A stretch of 64,000 nucleotides of DNA from Sorghum bicolor (lineage: Eukaryota > Streptophyta > Magnoliopsida > Poales > Poaceae), in assembly GCF_000003195.3 (NCBI RefSeq), contig NC_012873.2, positions 8,951,894-9,015,893 of the forward strand. The letters are read 5' to 3'. The notes under the pieces are model-generated. The model was not told the origin of the DNA. It worked only from the letters and a program-made list of their open reading frames with translations, and searched no databases. Position 1 is the stretch's first letter; each line of letters begins with the position of its first letter. The position numbers and the translations under genes were made by a program. Positions 21,737 through 32,000 of the stretch are shown piece after piece.

Positions 21737-22198
21737 CAGTGGCGGACCCAGAAATTTTGTAGAGCCTGGGCGATACCTGTTCGCTGGTCTGAAATGTTAT
21801 GGCTGAACGTACTGTTCGCTGATTTATTGTGAGAGAAAAATATTAGTTGCTGACAGAAAAAGTGCGGCTGATAAGACAAGCTAGGAAATATGTAAGCTCA
21901 TAAATACTTAAATTATACACTGGCTGCATTTTTCAGTCTTGAATTATATGAAACTGACCAAGATTGTTAATTTAATTATTAAGTACAACGCCAATTATTA
22001 ATTAGTACTATCTGCATGCATGCGTCTGAGTTTGCGCTGCAGGCCTCGATCACTCCGTGAGACTTTCGGTGTGCAGTGTGCAAACGTATAGATACAGTAC
22101 ACGCTGTAGCGTGGTGCACTGCCTTCATTTGCTCACGTCCGTCACCGAGCAGAGCCCGGGCAGGCGCCCAGGGTCGCCGGGCCCTGGGTCCGCCCATG
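21737..22198. mobile_element. Small hAT element, 462 bp, 8-bp TSD GCCTCACC
   Basis: The left end CAGTGGCGGACCCAG and the right end (in reverse) CATGGGCGGACCCAG are imperfect inverted repeats. The flanking 8-bp duplication GCCTCACC is perfect (21729-21736 and 22199-22206). No coding capacity. It sits inside the CACTA element to the right of the solo LTR. Confidence 0.85.
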
Positions 22199-22637
22199 GC
22201 CTCACCCATGTTGTGGCTTCGCGGCCCGCCTCACCAATGCGGCACACTCCATCCTCGCCACCCACGCCGTCTGCCTCACTAGTGCCCGCATGAGAGAGGG
22301 AGGGAGGGATGGAAGGGAGTGGGAGAGAGAACGAGTTGGAGAGAGGGAGGGAGGGAGGGAGGGGTGCGGCTCACGACTTCGCGAGAAAGAGCGAAGGGGT
22401 GCGGCTGAGTGTGAGACAGTGGGAGAGAGAGTGAGTGAGTGAAAGCTAGGGTTTTGGGATTAACCGAGGTGGACCTTATAAGTGGTCTGCCTCTGAAATT
22501 AGGGGTATTTTTGGAGGCGCCTCAGTTAATAGATTTCACTGCCTCGATTAACCCACGACATTAACAGGCGGTTCGTATAGTTGCTTGCCTCAGAGGTTGT
22601 TTTGAAAAGGTCACCGAAAAGATTTTGTGTAGTAGTA

Positions 22638-24040
22638 TAATCTGAATTTGAATCTCAATCACCTTTTGCTGTCAACGAGTATTTTTAGGTAAAGCTATAT
22701 ATAGTTTATGCCGAAACATAAAATGGGGAAAACAAGAAAACTTTCACCGTATAGTAGACAAAAAAAAGTGAACTGAAGAAAAACAATAGACAAAATTAGC
22801 ACGAGAACATATGTAGCCTGATCCCGCTTTCACTAGAGATTTTGGTATCGGTCTTGAGAGGACAAGCAACATCGATTAGAATGTAAAGTAATCTTTTGAT
22901 ATGGTAAGCCCCATTTATCACTAATAAATAAATACCACCACCTATCGAGGGTATCATTAACAAGATGAAATTTTTGTGGCCTGCTGCCCGCTGGATCTGG
23001 TGTTGGTGAGTAGTGATCGATTTGACCTGCTGACTACAGCTAAACATCTCGGTCAATATATTTCTTGATATGGACGCATGCATATAAGGTCATCCCAGTG
23101 TAGGTTTCATGACTCACTGCAGAAGAATTTCATTCTCATGAAACTCTTTCTACTCCCATGAAACTCTTATCACCTCTCTCTTTATGAATACGGTGCCACA
23201 CACCAGCATATTTAATGTGCATAAAACTCCATTGAGACTGACCTAAATGGATACCTGTGGTTCTTCTCTAGTGTAACTAAATGAACTAAATACACAATTC
23301 ATTCTCTCATTTTTTTCATTTAGTTAGGAAAAACCGCAGGTATCTATTTAGAGAGCCATTCCCATCCTAACATGCATATATATTTCCTCTCTTTTATTTT
23401 TCTTGGATCTCTCGGTGTCTTTCTCAACACTGCAGAAATTCAACATGTTTGTGTCTCTTGTTGATGATGGAGCGAAAGCAACTTAACTATGTTTAACTTT
23501 TTCTTTGTTTGTTTACGACAGCGACGTCGTACGTAACATATTGTGCTACTACCTACTACCTGCTGGAACTCTACACCAAGCATGCATGGAATCGAACAGG
23601 CGTAAGGGTACGTGCATATATATTTCCGCATCTTTTCGTTTCGTATAGAAGCAAGAAGTCATGCATTGCATTGGAACGAAATTGACCAGGAAATTGAAAG
23701 AAAATGCATGCGCACCACTGTAAGGCTAATATACGTGGTGATTGGTGAAGAGTATAATAGGCAGATACATACACATATATACACCGTATTGATGTTTTTT
23801 CTTTTTTGAAACCCATATAGAACCAATGTTGATGGGGGCTAGAATTAGACTTAATTATACACATATATACTCCGTATATAGATCAGGGATAGACCAGAAA
23901 TTTTCAGTATACTCTACTTAGCAGCAGGCATTAAAATCTGTAGGATCGGACGACGCCCATAATGCATCTCTCGATCGCGTGCAATTAATCCCGTCCACAT
24001 ATGCGTACAAATGTACTAACAACGCATGATGCATTGACTA
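22638..24040. other. Intergenic DNA without a supported gene
   Basis: Contains a probable small element around 23088-23365 (TCATCCCAGTGTAGGTTTCATG at the left; a GGTATCTATTTAGAGAG block at the right that mirrors ATGGATACCTGTGG inside), but I could not close its ends. The remainder is AT-rich and shows nothing. Confidence 0.35.
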
Positions 24041-24264
24041 GGGCCTGGTTTAGTTTCCAAAATTTTTTAAGTTTTTTCGTCACATCAAATCTTTGACACA
24101 TACATGGAACATTAAATATAGACGAAAGTAAAGAATAATTATACAGTTTGACTGTAATTTACGAGACAAATCTTTTAAACCGAGTTAGTTTAATTATAAT
24201 TAAATAATATTTGTCAAATACAAGTGTTACAATAGTCAAAGCTTTCTCGAACTAAATAAGGCCC
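24041..24264. mobile_element. MITE, GGCCTTGTTTAGTT family, copy 3
   Basis: GGGCCTGGTTTAGTTTCC at the left, GAACTAAATAAGGCCC at the right, and the shared interior (CGTCACATCAAATCTTTG, ACGAAAGTAAAGAATAA). Confidence 0.75.
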
Positions 24265-24449
24265 GGTGGTTAGCGGATTCATTGGGGCGACTATTATGAA
24301 CCCTGATCAGCTGACGTCTGACGACCCAAACACGACCATAGCCCCCAGCAGAGACCAGTCAGTAGTGGGGATGTTCATTCTGATTATTCAGTTAGTTGTT
24401 GACGTACGGCTGGGATTATATATATTGTGACGTTTTTGTGCAGTATAGT

Positions 24450-24685
24450 GGTCTTGTTCAGTTGCAATTTTTTATTTTGCAAAATAGATATACTTACGTT
24501 TGTATTTGATAAATATTGTCTAATTATGAACTAAATAGATTCAAAAAATTCGTTTCACAAATTACTGATAAACTATGCAATTAATTATTTTTAATTTATA
24601 TTTAATGCTCCATACATGTGTCGCAAAATTTGATATAACGAAAAATCTGAAAAATTTTGTAAATTTTTTTGAACTAAACAAGGCC
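24450..24685. mobile_element. MITE, GGCCTTGTTTAGTT family, copy 4
   Basis: GGTCTTGTTCAGTTGC at the left and TTTTTTTGAACTAAACAAGGCC at the right. The interior is in the opposite orientation to copy 3: the GACAATA/ATAATTGTC-type block comes first and the CATGTGTCGCAAAATTTG block last. Confidence 0.75.
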
Positions 24686-24702
24686 TAATATACTTCAACT
24701 AA

Positions 24703-24932
24703 GGCCTTGTTTAGTTCAGAAAAAAATTTAGCTTTGGCTACCTTAGCACTTTTGTTTATATTTAGTAATTATTGTCCAGTCAGACTAACTAGATTTAAAA
24801 GATCCGTCTTGCAAATTACAGTCAAATTATATAATTAGTTATTTCTTTTATCTATATGTAATGCTTCATGCATGCGTCCAAAGATACGATATGACGAAAA
24901 ATCTTGAAATTTTTTAGAAACTAAACAAGACG
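24703..24932. mobile_element. MITE, GGCCTTGTTTAGTT family, copy 5
   Basis: GGCCTTGTTTAGTTCAG at the left and GAAACTAAACAAGAC at the right, lying 17 bases from copy 4 in the same orientation and abutting a long AT repeat. Confidence 0.75.
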
Positions 24933-24937
24933 TAAAA

Positions 24938-24939
<2 letters not shown>

Positions 24940-25011
<72 letters not shown>
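24940..25011. repeat. (AT)36 microsatellite
   Basis: Seventy-two bases of uninterrupted AT dinucleotides directly beside MITE copy 5. Such tracts are very variable in length and can form cruciforms. Confidence 0.95.
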
Positions 25012-25017
<6 letters not shown>

Positions 25018-26335
25018 TACGTTCACTTTACGTACTTCTTCTTATAGCTAGCAAAACATATCTACAACTACAAACCATGCATGTGGCAACAAAAGTACTT
25101 TCCGCATATAGTGCACGCCAGGAAGCTAGCTACATATATAAGGTTGCGTGACACCACCGGCAATTCTTGTTACTAACAAAAGATTAACAGTGGTAGAGCA
25201 GTGCCTTTCCGGGCCTTCCGGGATTATATTATATAGGAGTATATATTAGTCTAGTTTAATCTATCATTTTGCGTGACATGACACCATAAGATTCGGTGAA
25301 ATCCTAATTGCATGACAATGTGCCGCGCTCTCCACTCCAAAAGGCCTCAGCTACCGATCGACAGCGATGGCCTGGCCTGGCGCGATTCGGTCCCCTGCTT
25401 GATCGGCGATACTATATATGAGCAGTAGTAAAGTACAGTCCCACCACGAGCTTTTGGTAATTTCTAATTAACTAATCACGTACCTAAACTGGATTAGGAT
25501 GTTAATTGCCCACTATTAAGCAACTGAATAAGAAGTCAATCATTCTGTTGGTGTGTGTCTTAGATATAGTCTAGAGGTATACTATGCAGGAATTGCTAGC
25601 TGACCAGTATACTCCTATTATAAAGTCTTGCTGCTTTGGACAACAATTAATTAGTGTAGTAACTGATCCGTACGTATTTAGGTACGTACTATAGATATTT
25701 GTGTGTATAACTACTTCAACTACCAAGCATGTGGTGGCGCCTACTTGCCATATATCGCATATGTGCTTAAAAAAGAAAGGTTTTGTCGCAACGCGAAAGA
25801 TCTGGGTCGACCGACCGGACCTAAATAACCATGATAGCCTGCCAGCGCCACACGGCCGTGACGATTCTCTAGTCCACCGCTGGTACAACAATAACTGTAG
25901 GCAACTTCCCATCGATGAAAGGGGAAGCCTTATTTACTATATATGTCAAAAAGAATAATAAATTGTGAAAATTTCAAGTCACCACAAAATTCTGTTCACC
26001 ACGAAATTCTATTCACCTTGTGCTGGATCGTGGCCGTGTGATGCCGCGTCTACGGTCCCTGATCCGGCGGAACAAAACTTGGCGGCCATGGTCTCTCGAT
26101 TCCGGATCGATGTCCTGATTCCTCTATAACCATTCCGTGATGGATAGGCTGTGTTGTGCAGTGGGGCCGGGGTGTCAAAAGGCTAGCGAGGGATTTTGGA
26201 TGCGAACTCACGTGCGGAGTACTATATAATGTAGTAATCTATATTTATATCTATATCTTTAGTTCACCACGAAATTCTGTTCACCATGAAAATCTGATTA
26301 CCACGAAAATCTATTCACCGGTCCATCCGTATAAG
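25012..26335. other. Intergenic DNA with a dispersed short repeat
   Basis: No gene is supported. The phrase TTCACCACGAAATTCT occurs in two clusters, at about 25978-26022 and 26262-26320, each with two or three degenerate copies (AAAATTCTGTTCACCA, AAAATCTATTCACC). The second cluster directly precedes the hAT element at 26336. Confidence 0.4.
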
Positions 26336-27356
26336 TCAGCCTGGGCACATTTTCACCGAAAACCGAACACTGAACCGAACCGAACCGAAACCGAACCGAA
26401 TAGTCGATTTTTCGGTTTTTCGGTTCGGTGTCGGTTTTCGTTTCTGTACTGTTCGGTGTTCGGTTTCGGCTTCGGTTTCGCTTTGACACCGAACCGAATA
26501 CCCCGAAGAACCGAAATGTAGCCAAGCCACTAGCCAGCCAGGCCTTCGTCCTTCCCCAGTTCCTAGACTCGGCCCAGTAGCCCACCTTCTCAGTCTCTCA
26601 CTCTCACTCTCGTCCGTCCTGCCATCCCCATTCCCCAACTCTCTCCTCTCCTAACCCTAACTGAGGTGGCGGCGACGGCGGCGTGCCGGCGCAGCGCTCG
26701 GCGCACCCGCTCCCGGCACCCAGGCGCTCGATACACGCCACGCCCGCGCCCAGGGTCCCAGGCGCTCGGCGCAGGGCGCACCCACACAGCCACACCTAGG
26801 CGCTCGGCGCAGGGCGGCACGCGGCGGCACCCAGGCGCTCGGTGGCTTCAGCGCACCCGCATGGCCGCACCCAGGCGCTCGGCGGCTTTGGCACACCCGC
26901 ATCTGCACCCAGGCGCGACGCGTACGAGTTTACATCTTGAGCATGTTTTCTTGCTGTTAAAGTGAAGGACCGAATGGAGCTTGTTTTCTTTACTGTTTTT
27001 TATGCCTGATGGTGCTTTGTTTTCTATGTGTGTGGTTTCTGAACTGCAAGTCTAGAGTGCTCTAATAATTGAACTTTGTATGAATATATTCTATACTGTC
27101 TATTTGCATCTGTGTAATATTTATCATCGATTGGTACTTGATGTCAATGATATCAGTTCTGAATGCCTGTGCTCTGCTGTTTCTGGCATCGGTTTGTTCG
27201 GTTTCAAACCGAAAACCGAACTAAAAAACCGAAACCGAAGTTGTCGGTTTCTGATATTTTTGCAAACCGATCGGCGCTCATTTTCTGAAAACCGAAGTTT
27301 AGAGAAACCGAATAAACCGAACCGAACTGTCGGTTTAAACCGAACGCCCAGGCCGA
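26336..27356. mobile_element. Non-autonomous hAT element, 1021 bp, 8-bp TSD CGTATAAG
   Basis: Terminal repeats TCAGCCTGGGC and, in reverse, TCGGCCTGGGC (10 of 11 identical) are flanked by a perfect 8-bp duplication CGTATAAG (26328-26335 and 27357-27364). The subterminal 170-200 bases on both sides are arrays of ACCGAA / CCGAACCG and its complement CGGTTCGGTT, probably transposase-binding sites. The centre (26690-26915) is a GC-rich degenerate tandem array built on CCCAGGCGCTCGGCG. Open frames there are low-complexity and not called. No transposase. Confidence 0.9.
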
Positions 27357-27364
27357 CGTATAAG

Positions 27365-27744
27365 ACTATGATTATATATAAAAAGAAAGTAGATGTTATA
27401 TAAAAGTGGTATCGGAGTATCGGATTCAAATATATTAACATATACTATATGACACCAAGCTTTCATGCTCCGTATCAGCTTTGTATGCAATTCTATTGAG
27501 GACTCTAAGCTTATCTCCAATCTAAAATCAAATAGATTTCCGATCTGTCTCCCTAATAAATTTAAACAAAGAAATATGAAGAAAACAAGAAGAGGAAGAA
27601 AAGACATATATTGCCTTTGTTAGTCTGACCACACCACCATGCGCTATATCTACATGGGCACATCGTCTACCAACTGTGAAGCTCATGAGCCCAAGTCGTA
27701 GCATCACGGTTCGGCGCCCTGCAGTCGTCTGCCTCCCTCAACCA
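27365..27744. other. Flank between hAT element and thaumatin fragment
   Basis: AT-rich; nothing recognisable. The 5-prime end of any Helitron carrying the thaumatin fragment should lie here or in the preceding element, but I could not fix it. Confidence 0.3.
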
Positions 27745-27963
27745 CTCCGCGACGTCAGCCTCGTGGATGGCTACAACCTCCCCATGTTGGTGGAGACCTC
27801 CGCCAGCGGAGGCTCCACCGGGCCGGTGTTGTGCGCCGCGACCGGGTGCGCGGCGGACCTCATCGCGATGTGCCTCGCTGAGCTCCGTGCTAGGGCCGGC
27901 GCCGCGTGCCGGAGCGCGTGCGACGTGTTTGTGCGGCCTGAGTACTGCTGCAGCGGCGCTGGG
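27745..27963 (+). pseudogene. Thaumatin-like (PR-5) gene fragment
   Basis: One frame reads DVSLVDGYNLPMLV, then CAATGCAADLIAMCLAELR, then CRSACDVFVRPEYCCSGA. This is the central thaumatin-like signature in correct order, with cysteines in the family pattern (C..TGC..DL...CP-like..L, C.SAC..F..P.YCC). After CCSGA the similarity stops abruptly and unrelated residues follow. The signal peptide and N-terminal third are also missing (full proteins are about 220-250 residues). It is therefore a truncated copy, not a working gene. It lies 100 bases before a Helitron-like 3-prime end, which suggests gene-fragment capture. Thaumatin-like proteins are secreted pathogenesis-related proteins; no activity is expected from this piece. 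Confidence 0.75.
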
Positions 27964-28059
27964 GTGCGTGAGGTAGTGTACGCAAGCGAGAGGAGGAGTG
28001 GAGACAATATCGACAAGGAAGAAGAAAGATCAGGTGGTTCCCAACCACACAACCCTTAT

Positions 28060-28088
28060 CCGTAGCAACATACAGACATATTTATTAG
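28060..28088 (+). mobile_element. Helitron-like 3-prime end (diverged)
   Basis: CCGTAGCAACATACAGACATA then TTTATTAG closely parallels the end of the neighbouring element at 28461-28489 (CCGTTGCAACGCACAGACAT then ATTTGCTAG). In grass Helitrons a CGTTGCAACG palindrome shortly before a CTRR terminus is usual. Here the terminus is decayed to TTAG. It may be the right end of an element that carries the thaumatin fragment. Confidence 0.4.
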
Positions 28089-28092
28089 TCTA

Positions 28093-28489
28093 TCTATACC
28101 TAATAATTCATGACAAGGGTTGTCGTGTGAAAATCGATAGTGCGGATAGACCAGTCCTTGACACGTTGACAAAAAAAGGTTATAGAGCTTGATATAATGT
28201 GTCAAAAAGCTACAAAGATTGATAAAGTCGTAAAAACACATGGATAGTATTAAAAGTTGAAGTTATAATATATTTATGTGTATATTAAGGTGTATTGTAA
28301 TTCAATACATGTTTAATAGGATATTTTTATATTATTGTCAACATTAATTTGTATTATGGATGTCATCATGATCATCATAAAATAAATTATAGAAAGATAA
28401 TAAAACACAAATAGACATTCATGTCAACACTTTGCATGAATGTTTGATAGTTTTTTTCTTCCGTTGCAACGCACAGACATATTTGCTAG
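28093..28489 (+). mobile_element. Candidate non-autonomous Helitron, about 397 bp
   Basis: Begins TCTATACCTAATAATTCATG after an A and ends CCGTTGCAACGCACAGACAT, ATTTGCTAG before a T. This gives the 5-prime TC, 3-prime CTAG and A/T host junction expected of Helitrons, which make no target duplication. The palindrome CGTTGCAACG near the end could form the terminal hairpin; a second 9-bp inverted repeat (ACATTCATG / CATGAATGT) lies at 28415-28443. No Rep/helicase is encoded. Confidence 0.5.
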
Positions 28490-29061
28490 TATGTCAAAAA
28501 GATGATATTCTCTTTAATGTGCCTTATTATTTTCAGAAACATGGAGGTAGTTTTGTCGAGCTGACCGTGACACCTAAGAGGGAGTTGAATTAGTCTTTCT
28601 AGAAACCTAATTCTAAAACTATGGCCTCTAATTTTCACTTATCAAAACCTATACAACAAAGTAATCTATCTAGATGTGCAACTAAGGTTTTGTAAGTGTG
28701 TGTTATCATCTCTATCATAAAAGCTATGCAACCTAGGTTCGAATCCTATATATCAAATTTCCTTTTAAGCTAAACTAGAATAGTAAAGCACACAACCTAT
28801 AAGTACACAATATAACCGTGGGAGCTTAATAGAGATAGGGATGTAAACTTGTGTCGACGTTTTGCTGAGTATCAAGAAGCTCATGCTACCGTAGTCCTCG
28901 TTGGAGCCTCTTGCAAGGGCTAAGCTCTCGATCGAGTAACTTTGAGAATATCCCCGTGTATTCCTCACACACAAGTGGGTCTCCAAGATGGCCTCTCCCA
29001 GATGACTTGTCGTCATCTTCACTATCAAGCTTCTAGCCAAAAATGTCATGGGCCTCATTAA
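28490..29061. other. Left part of an unidentified repeat-like region
   Basis: From about 28560 the text (GTGACACCTAAGAGGGAG, TTGAATTAG) resembles LTR-retrotransposon flanks in grasses, but I cannot name the family. It is probably continuous with 33697 onward, interrupted by the candidate solo LTR. No gene. Confidence 0.3.
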
Positions 29062-32000
29062 TGTAACATCCCAGATTTTTACGTAAACCAAAAATATGAG
29101 ATTTTTAAAAATTTTCTTGTAATCTTGTGAAGCATATAGTTTTTAGATCTAAATCGATCCTAACCCGCTAACGAATCGTGGCATACATATAGATTTGTTT
29201 GTAGACAAGTGCTTCTATTCGAGAGTCGTTTTGAGTTGGGTCTTGTTTAGGGTTTTGAGTTTCTTTTGGAGTGCACAAACCCGTAGCAAAGTCTTCTCGA
29301 ATCTCCGTTGAGCCTATCTCAAAGGCGAAGCGAATCCCTTCTCAATCTTTCTGTTGGAGTACGTCTCAAAACTCCACCGGCAAATCCCCCTCAAATCTTT
29401 CGTCGAGTCCCATCTAAATCTTCTCTGGGTCTATCTCAAAATCCTCTAAATCAAAAGTGGGGAAATTTCCTTTCTTTCTTGGGCTCCATTTCTTTTTTCC
29501 ATTCTTTACCAGCAGGCCCAACTGAATTCCCCGTGCTCCTCCTGATCCGCTCGGCCCAGCCTGGGCGCCCTTCCCCCGCCGGCCCACCTCACGCATTCGG
29601 CCCGCCTCGCGCTCCCTCCCCACCGGCCCAGCTCGCTCCTCTCCCCACCGGCCCAAGGACCAGGCATGCGCGCGGCCCAGCTGGCCCAAGCCGCGGCACC
29701 CCAATCCCCTGGAGCCCTGGGGAGCGGCTGCTCCCAACTCCGACCCCAGGCCGCCGCCGTCAGCGCCAGGATGGGGAGCGTCCCCGCGCCCGCGCCTGCC
29801 CCTCCACCTCGGCGTTCGTGCCGATGCGCGCCACGCGTCCCATCATGGGCACGGACGCCCAGCAGCAGCCGCGCTCGCCCCGAAGCCCTAGCGCTCGCGA
29901 ATAAAAGCAGCAGCAGCCGCTCGCCCTTCTTCTTCCCTGCACCGCCGCCGCCATGGAGCTTCGTCCCTCGCCACCGTCGGCCGTGCGGAGCCCCGACCTC
30001 GCCCTCGCCTCGGCGCCTCGAAGCCCCTGCCCCGACGCGAAGACGCCGGAGACACGACGTCGCCCAAGGACCTCGGCACCAAGCAACAGCAGAGCCGCGA
30101 CGACGTCCTCACCGTGGTCGCTGCCGAGGCCCTCGACGCCGAGCCTTCGCCGAGCCCCGACCCCGCGACGCCGCGCCCAGCCCGGGCACTCTACCGTGGA
30201 GAGGAGCGCCATCGAGCCGCAACGCCGGTCTTCGACAGCACCTCGCCGAGCTTCTGCCTCGACGCCGCCGGAGCCCTCGACGCCGAGCTGCACGCGGCGT
30301 CCACGGCCCCGACCTCGCGCTGGAGCCCCGGCCACGCGCGTCGCGTCCTCACCGCGTGGTCACCGCGGCGAGCAGGAGCCCGAGCGCCACCGCTTGGTGC
30401 CCCCGCAACCCTCGACGCCTCTGTCTCCGTCCATGCCGGCCGTGGTGACTGCGACCCCGACCCCGACACCGGTCTGCACCACTCCGCGACGTCGTCCACG
30501 ACCTCGCCCCAAGCCCAGGACCGTGCATGACCTACCCCGCTACCACCCGAAGCGCCCCCACCTCGACGTCATGGAGAGGTGCTGCGAACCCGAGCGCCGA
30601 GCACCTCCCTGTCTACAACCTCACCGAGCGGAGGACCACCCCGACGCCATCGTCCGCGACCGCGACCCGAAGTCCGCCAACTGCAAGGTCGAAACCCCCC
30701 CTAAACCCTAGTTGACACTGGCGAAACTCCTTCGTACTAATTCATATCCGCTCATACATCATTTTGTTATCTATCGTATGTCCTTATCATGATCTCGCCA
30801 TATGACCATCTCTATTTCAATCTTGCCTGTGCCGTGCCTTCGTGCCGGTCTATCTGTATATGTATCTTCTTTTGATGCTATGGAAATGTGCTACTCCATT
30901 TTGTCTTTGTGTTGGTCGTGGCATTGTGGTTCTTTGTGCGTTGGTTCTTGTGTCGTGTGGTTGGTTGGTTGTGAACCGTGCCTTCGAGCCGGTTGAGAGA
31001 GTGATGTGTTTGAATGTTGCGATCGCGAGTTGTCTCGCCATGGTCGTAGTGCCAAGCATATCCCTTCTCGGGTTGTCGTCGTTCTTTCTTTTGTTATTTG
31101 CCTGAAGACTGAGCCTTCGAGCCGGTCGGGGAAGTGGTAGTGCGTTTGATCATTTCGATCGTGGGTACGTCCCGCCGTGATCGCGATGTCGAGCATCACT
31201 CGTTTCCCCGTGTTTAGTTGACTTCGTCTCGCTACGCTTGTTAGCTCCTATTCCCGTCCCTCAGACATGGCCGTCGAGGACCCTACAAGTCTTAGTGCAT
31301 TTAGTGCACCTAGGTTGAGGCACCCTACAAGTAGTTTGAGCACTCGTGTCCTTGGTGTGTCACTCCCTCTTATGCCCTGTCTTTTGCTGTGGCATGAGTA
31401 TTGGAAGGAGTAGACCACTTCCCTTTTTCTTCTCTCTTTATTCCACCCTCTCTTGGCTCTCGCCAACTACAATGGCGTATGGGTTGAGAGAGACCGGAAC
31501 TTCTCGTGCTCATAGTATTTTCGATTCCTGTCGATCTCTATGACACTTGGATTGAAAAACCATAAGCTGTGGTGTTTGCTTGGAATGAGTTAGAGTCTAA
31601 GCATTTTATTAAAGCCGTACAGGTTGACTCAGTTGACTCAGGAAGTACCGGCTAGGCTAAGACTCTGACTTGTACTTGGTGAACAGCCATTCCTATTTCT
31701 TTTAGCCCAGGGATCGGACATCCGCCGAGAGGGCTAAATCGTTATCCTTTCGGTGCTCTTTTAGTGTAGTTGTTCTTCAGTGTTTTGTCGTCTCTCTTCG
31801 CGGTCTTTCTAAGTCTAGTGGTATGATTGTTTCGCCGTGTTTGTCGCTTTCGAGGTAGTTGCTTCGGGGTTAGCGTTGATCGGATCAGGACCCGTTGAAG
31901 GAAGGACATGCAGATAGAAGAAAGACCTTGGATGAGTACCACTACAAGTGCACCGAGGATCTTGGAAATGTCACTCGACAGGTGCCACGTCCCACCCAAC

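Larger units (their letters stand above)
18352..22637. mobile_element. Non-autonomous CACTA (En/Spm-like) element carrying two insertions
   Basis: The ends are CGCTACTACACAAAA (18352-18366) and, read in reverse from 22637, TACTACTACACAAAA. Each differs by one base from a CACTACTACACAAAA terminus. A 3-bp duplication TAA flanks both (18349-18351 and 22638-22640), as expected for CACTA elements. Subterminal repeats of the type CCGAGG / CCTCGG / GGTTAATT occur near both ends (18410-18470 and 22455-22600). Removing the solo LTR (18864-21572) and the hAT (21737-22198) with their duplications leaves about 1.1 kb. That remainder is GC-rich, repeats GCACGCCATCNGCGCTGCCC-like text and has no transposase. 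Confidence 0.8.

Noticed and set aside
28736..28746. tRNA or SINE B box (GGTTCGAATCC)
   Set aside because: No A box, acceptor stem or cloverleaf could be built around it.
29308..30715. Several long open frames (up to about 260 codons) on both strands
   Set aside because: All are Arg/Pro/Ala-rich, overlap each other in opposite directions, lack domains, and lie in a very GC-rich block of a candidate LTR. Composition alone explains them.
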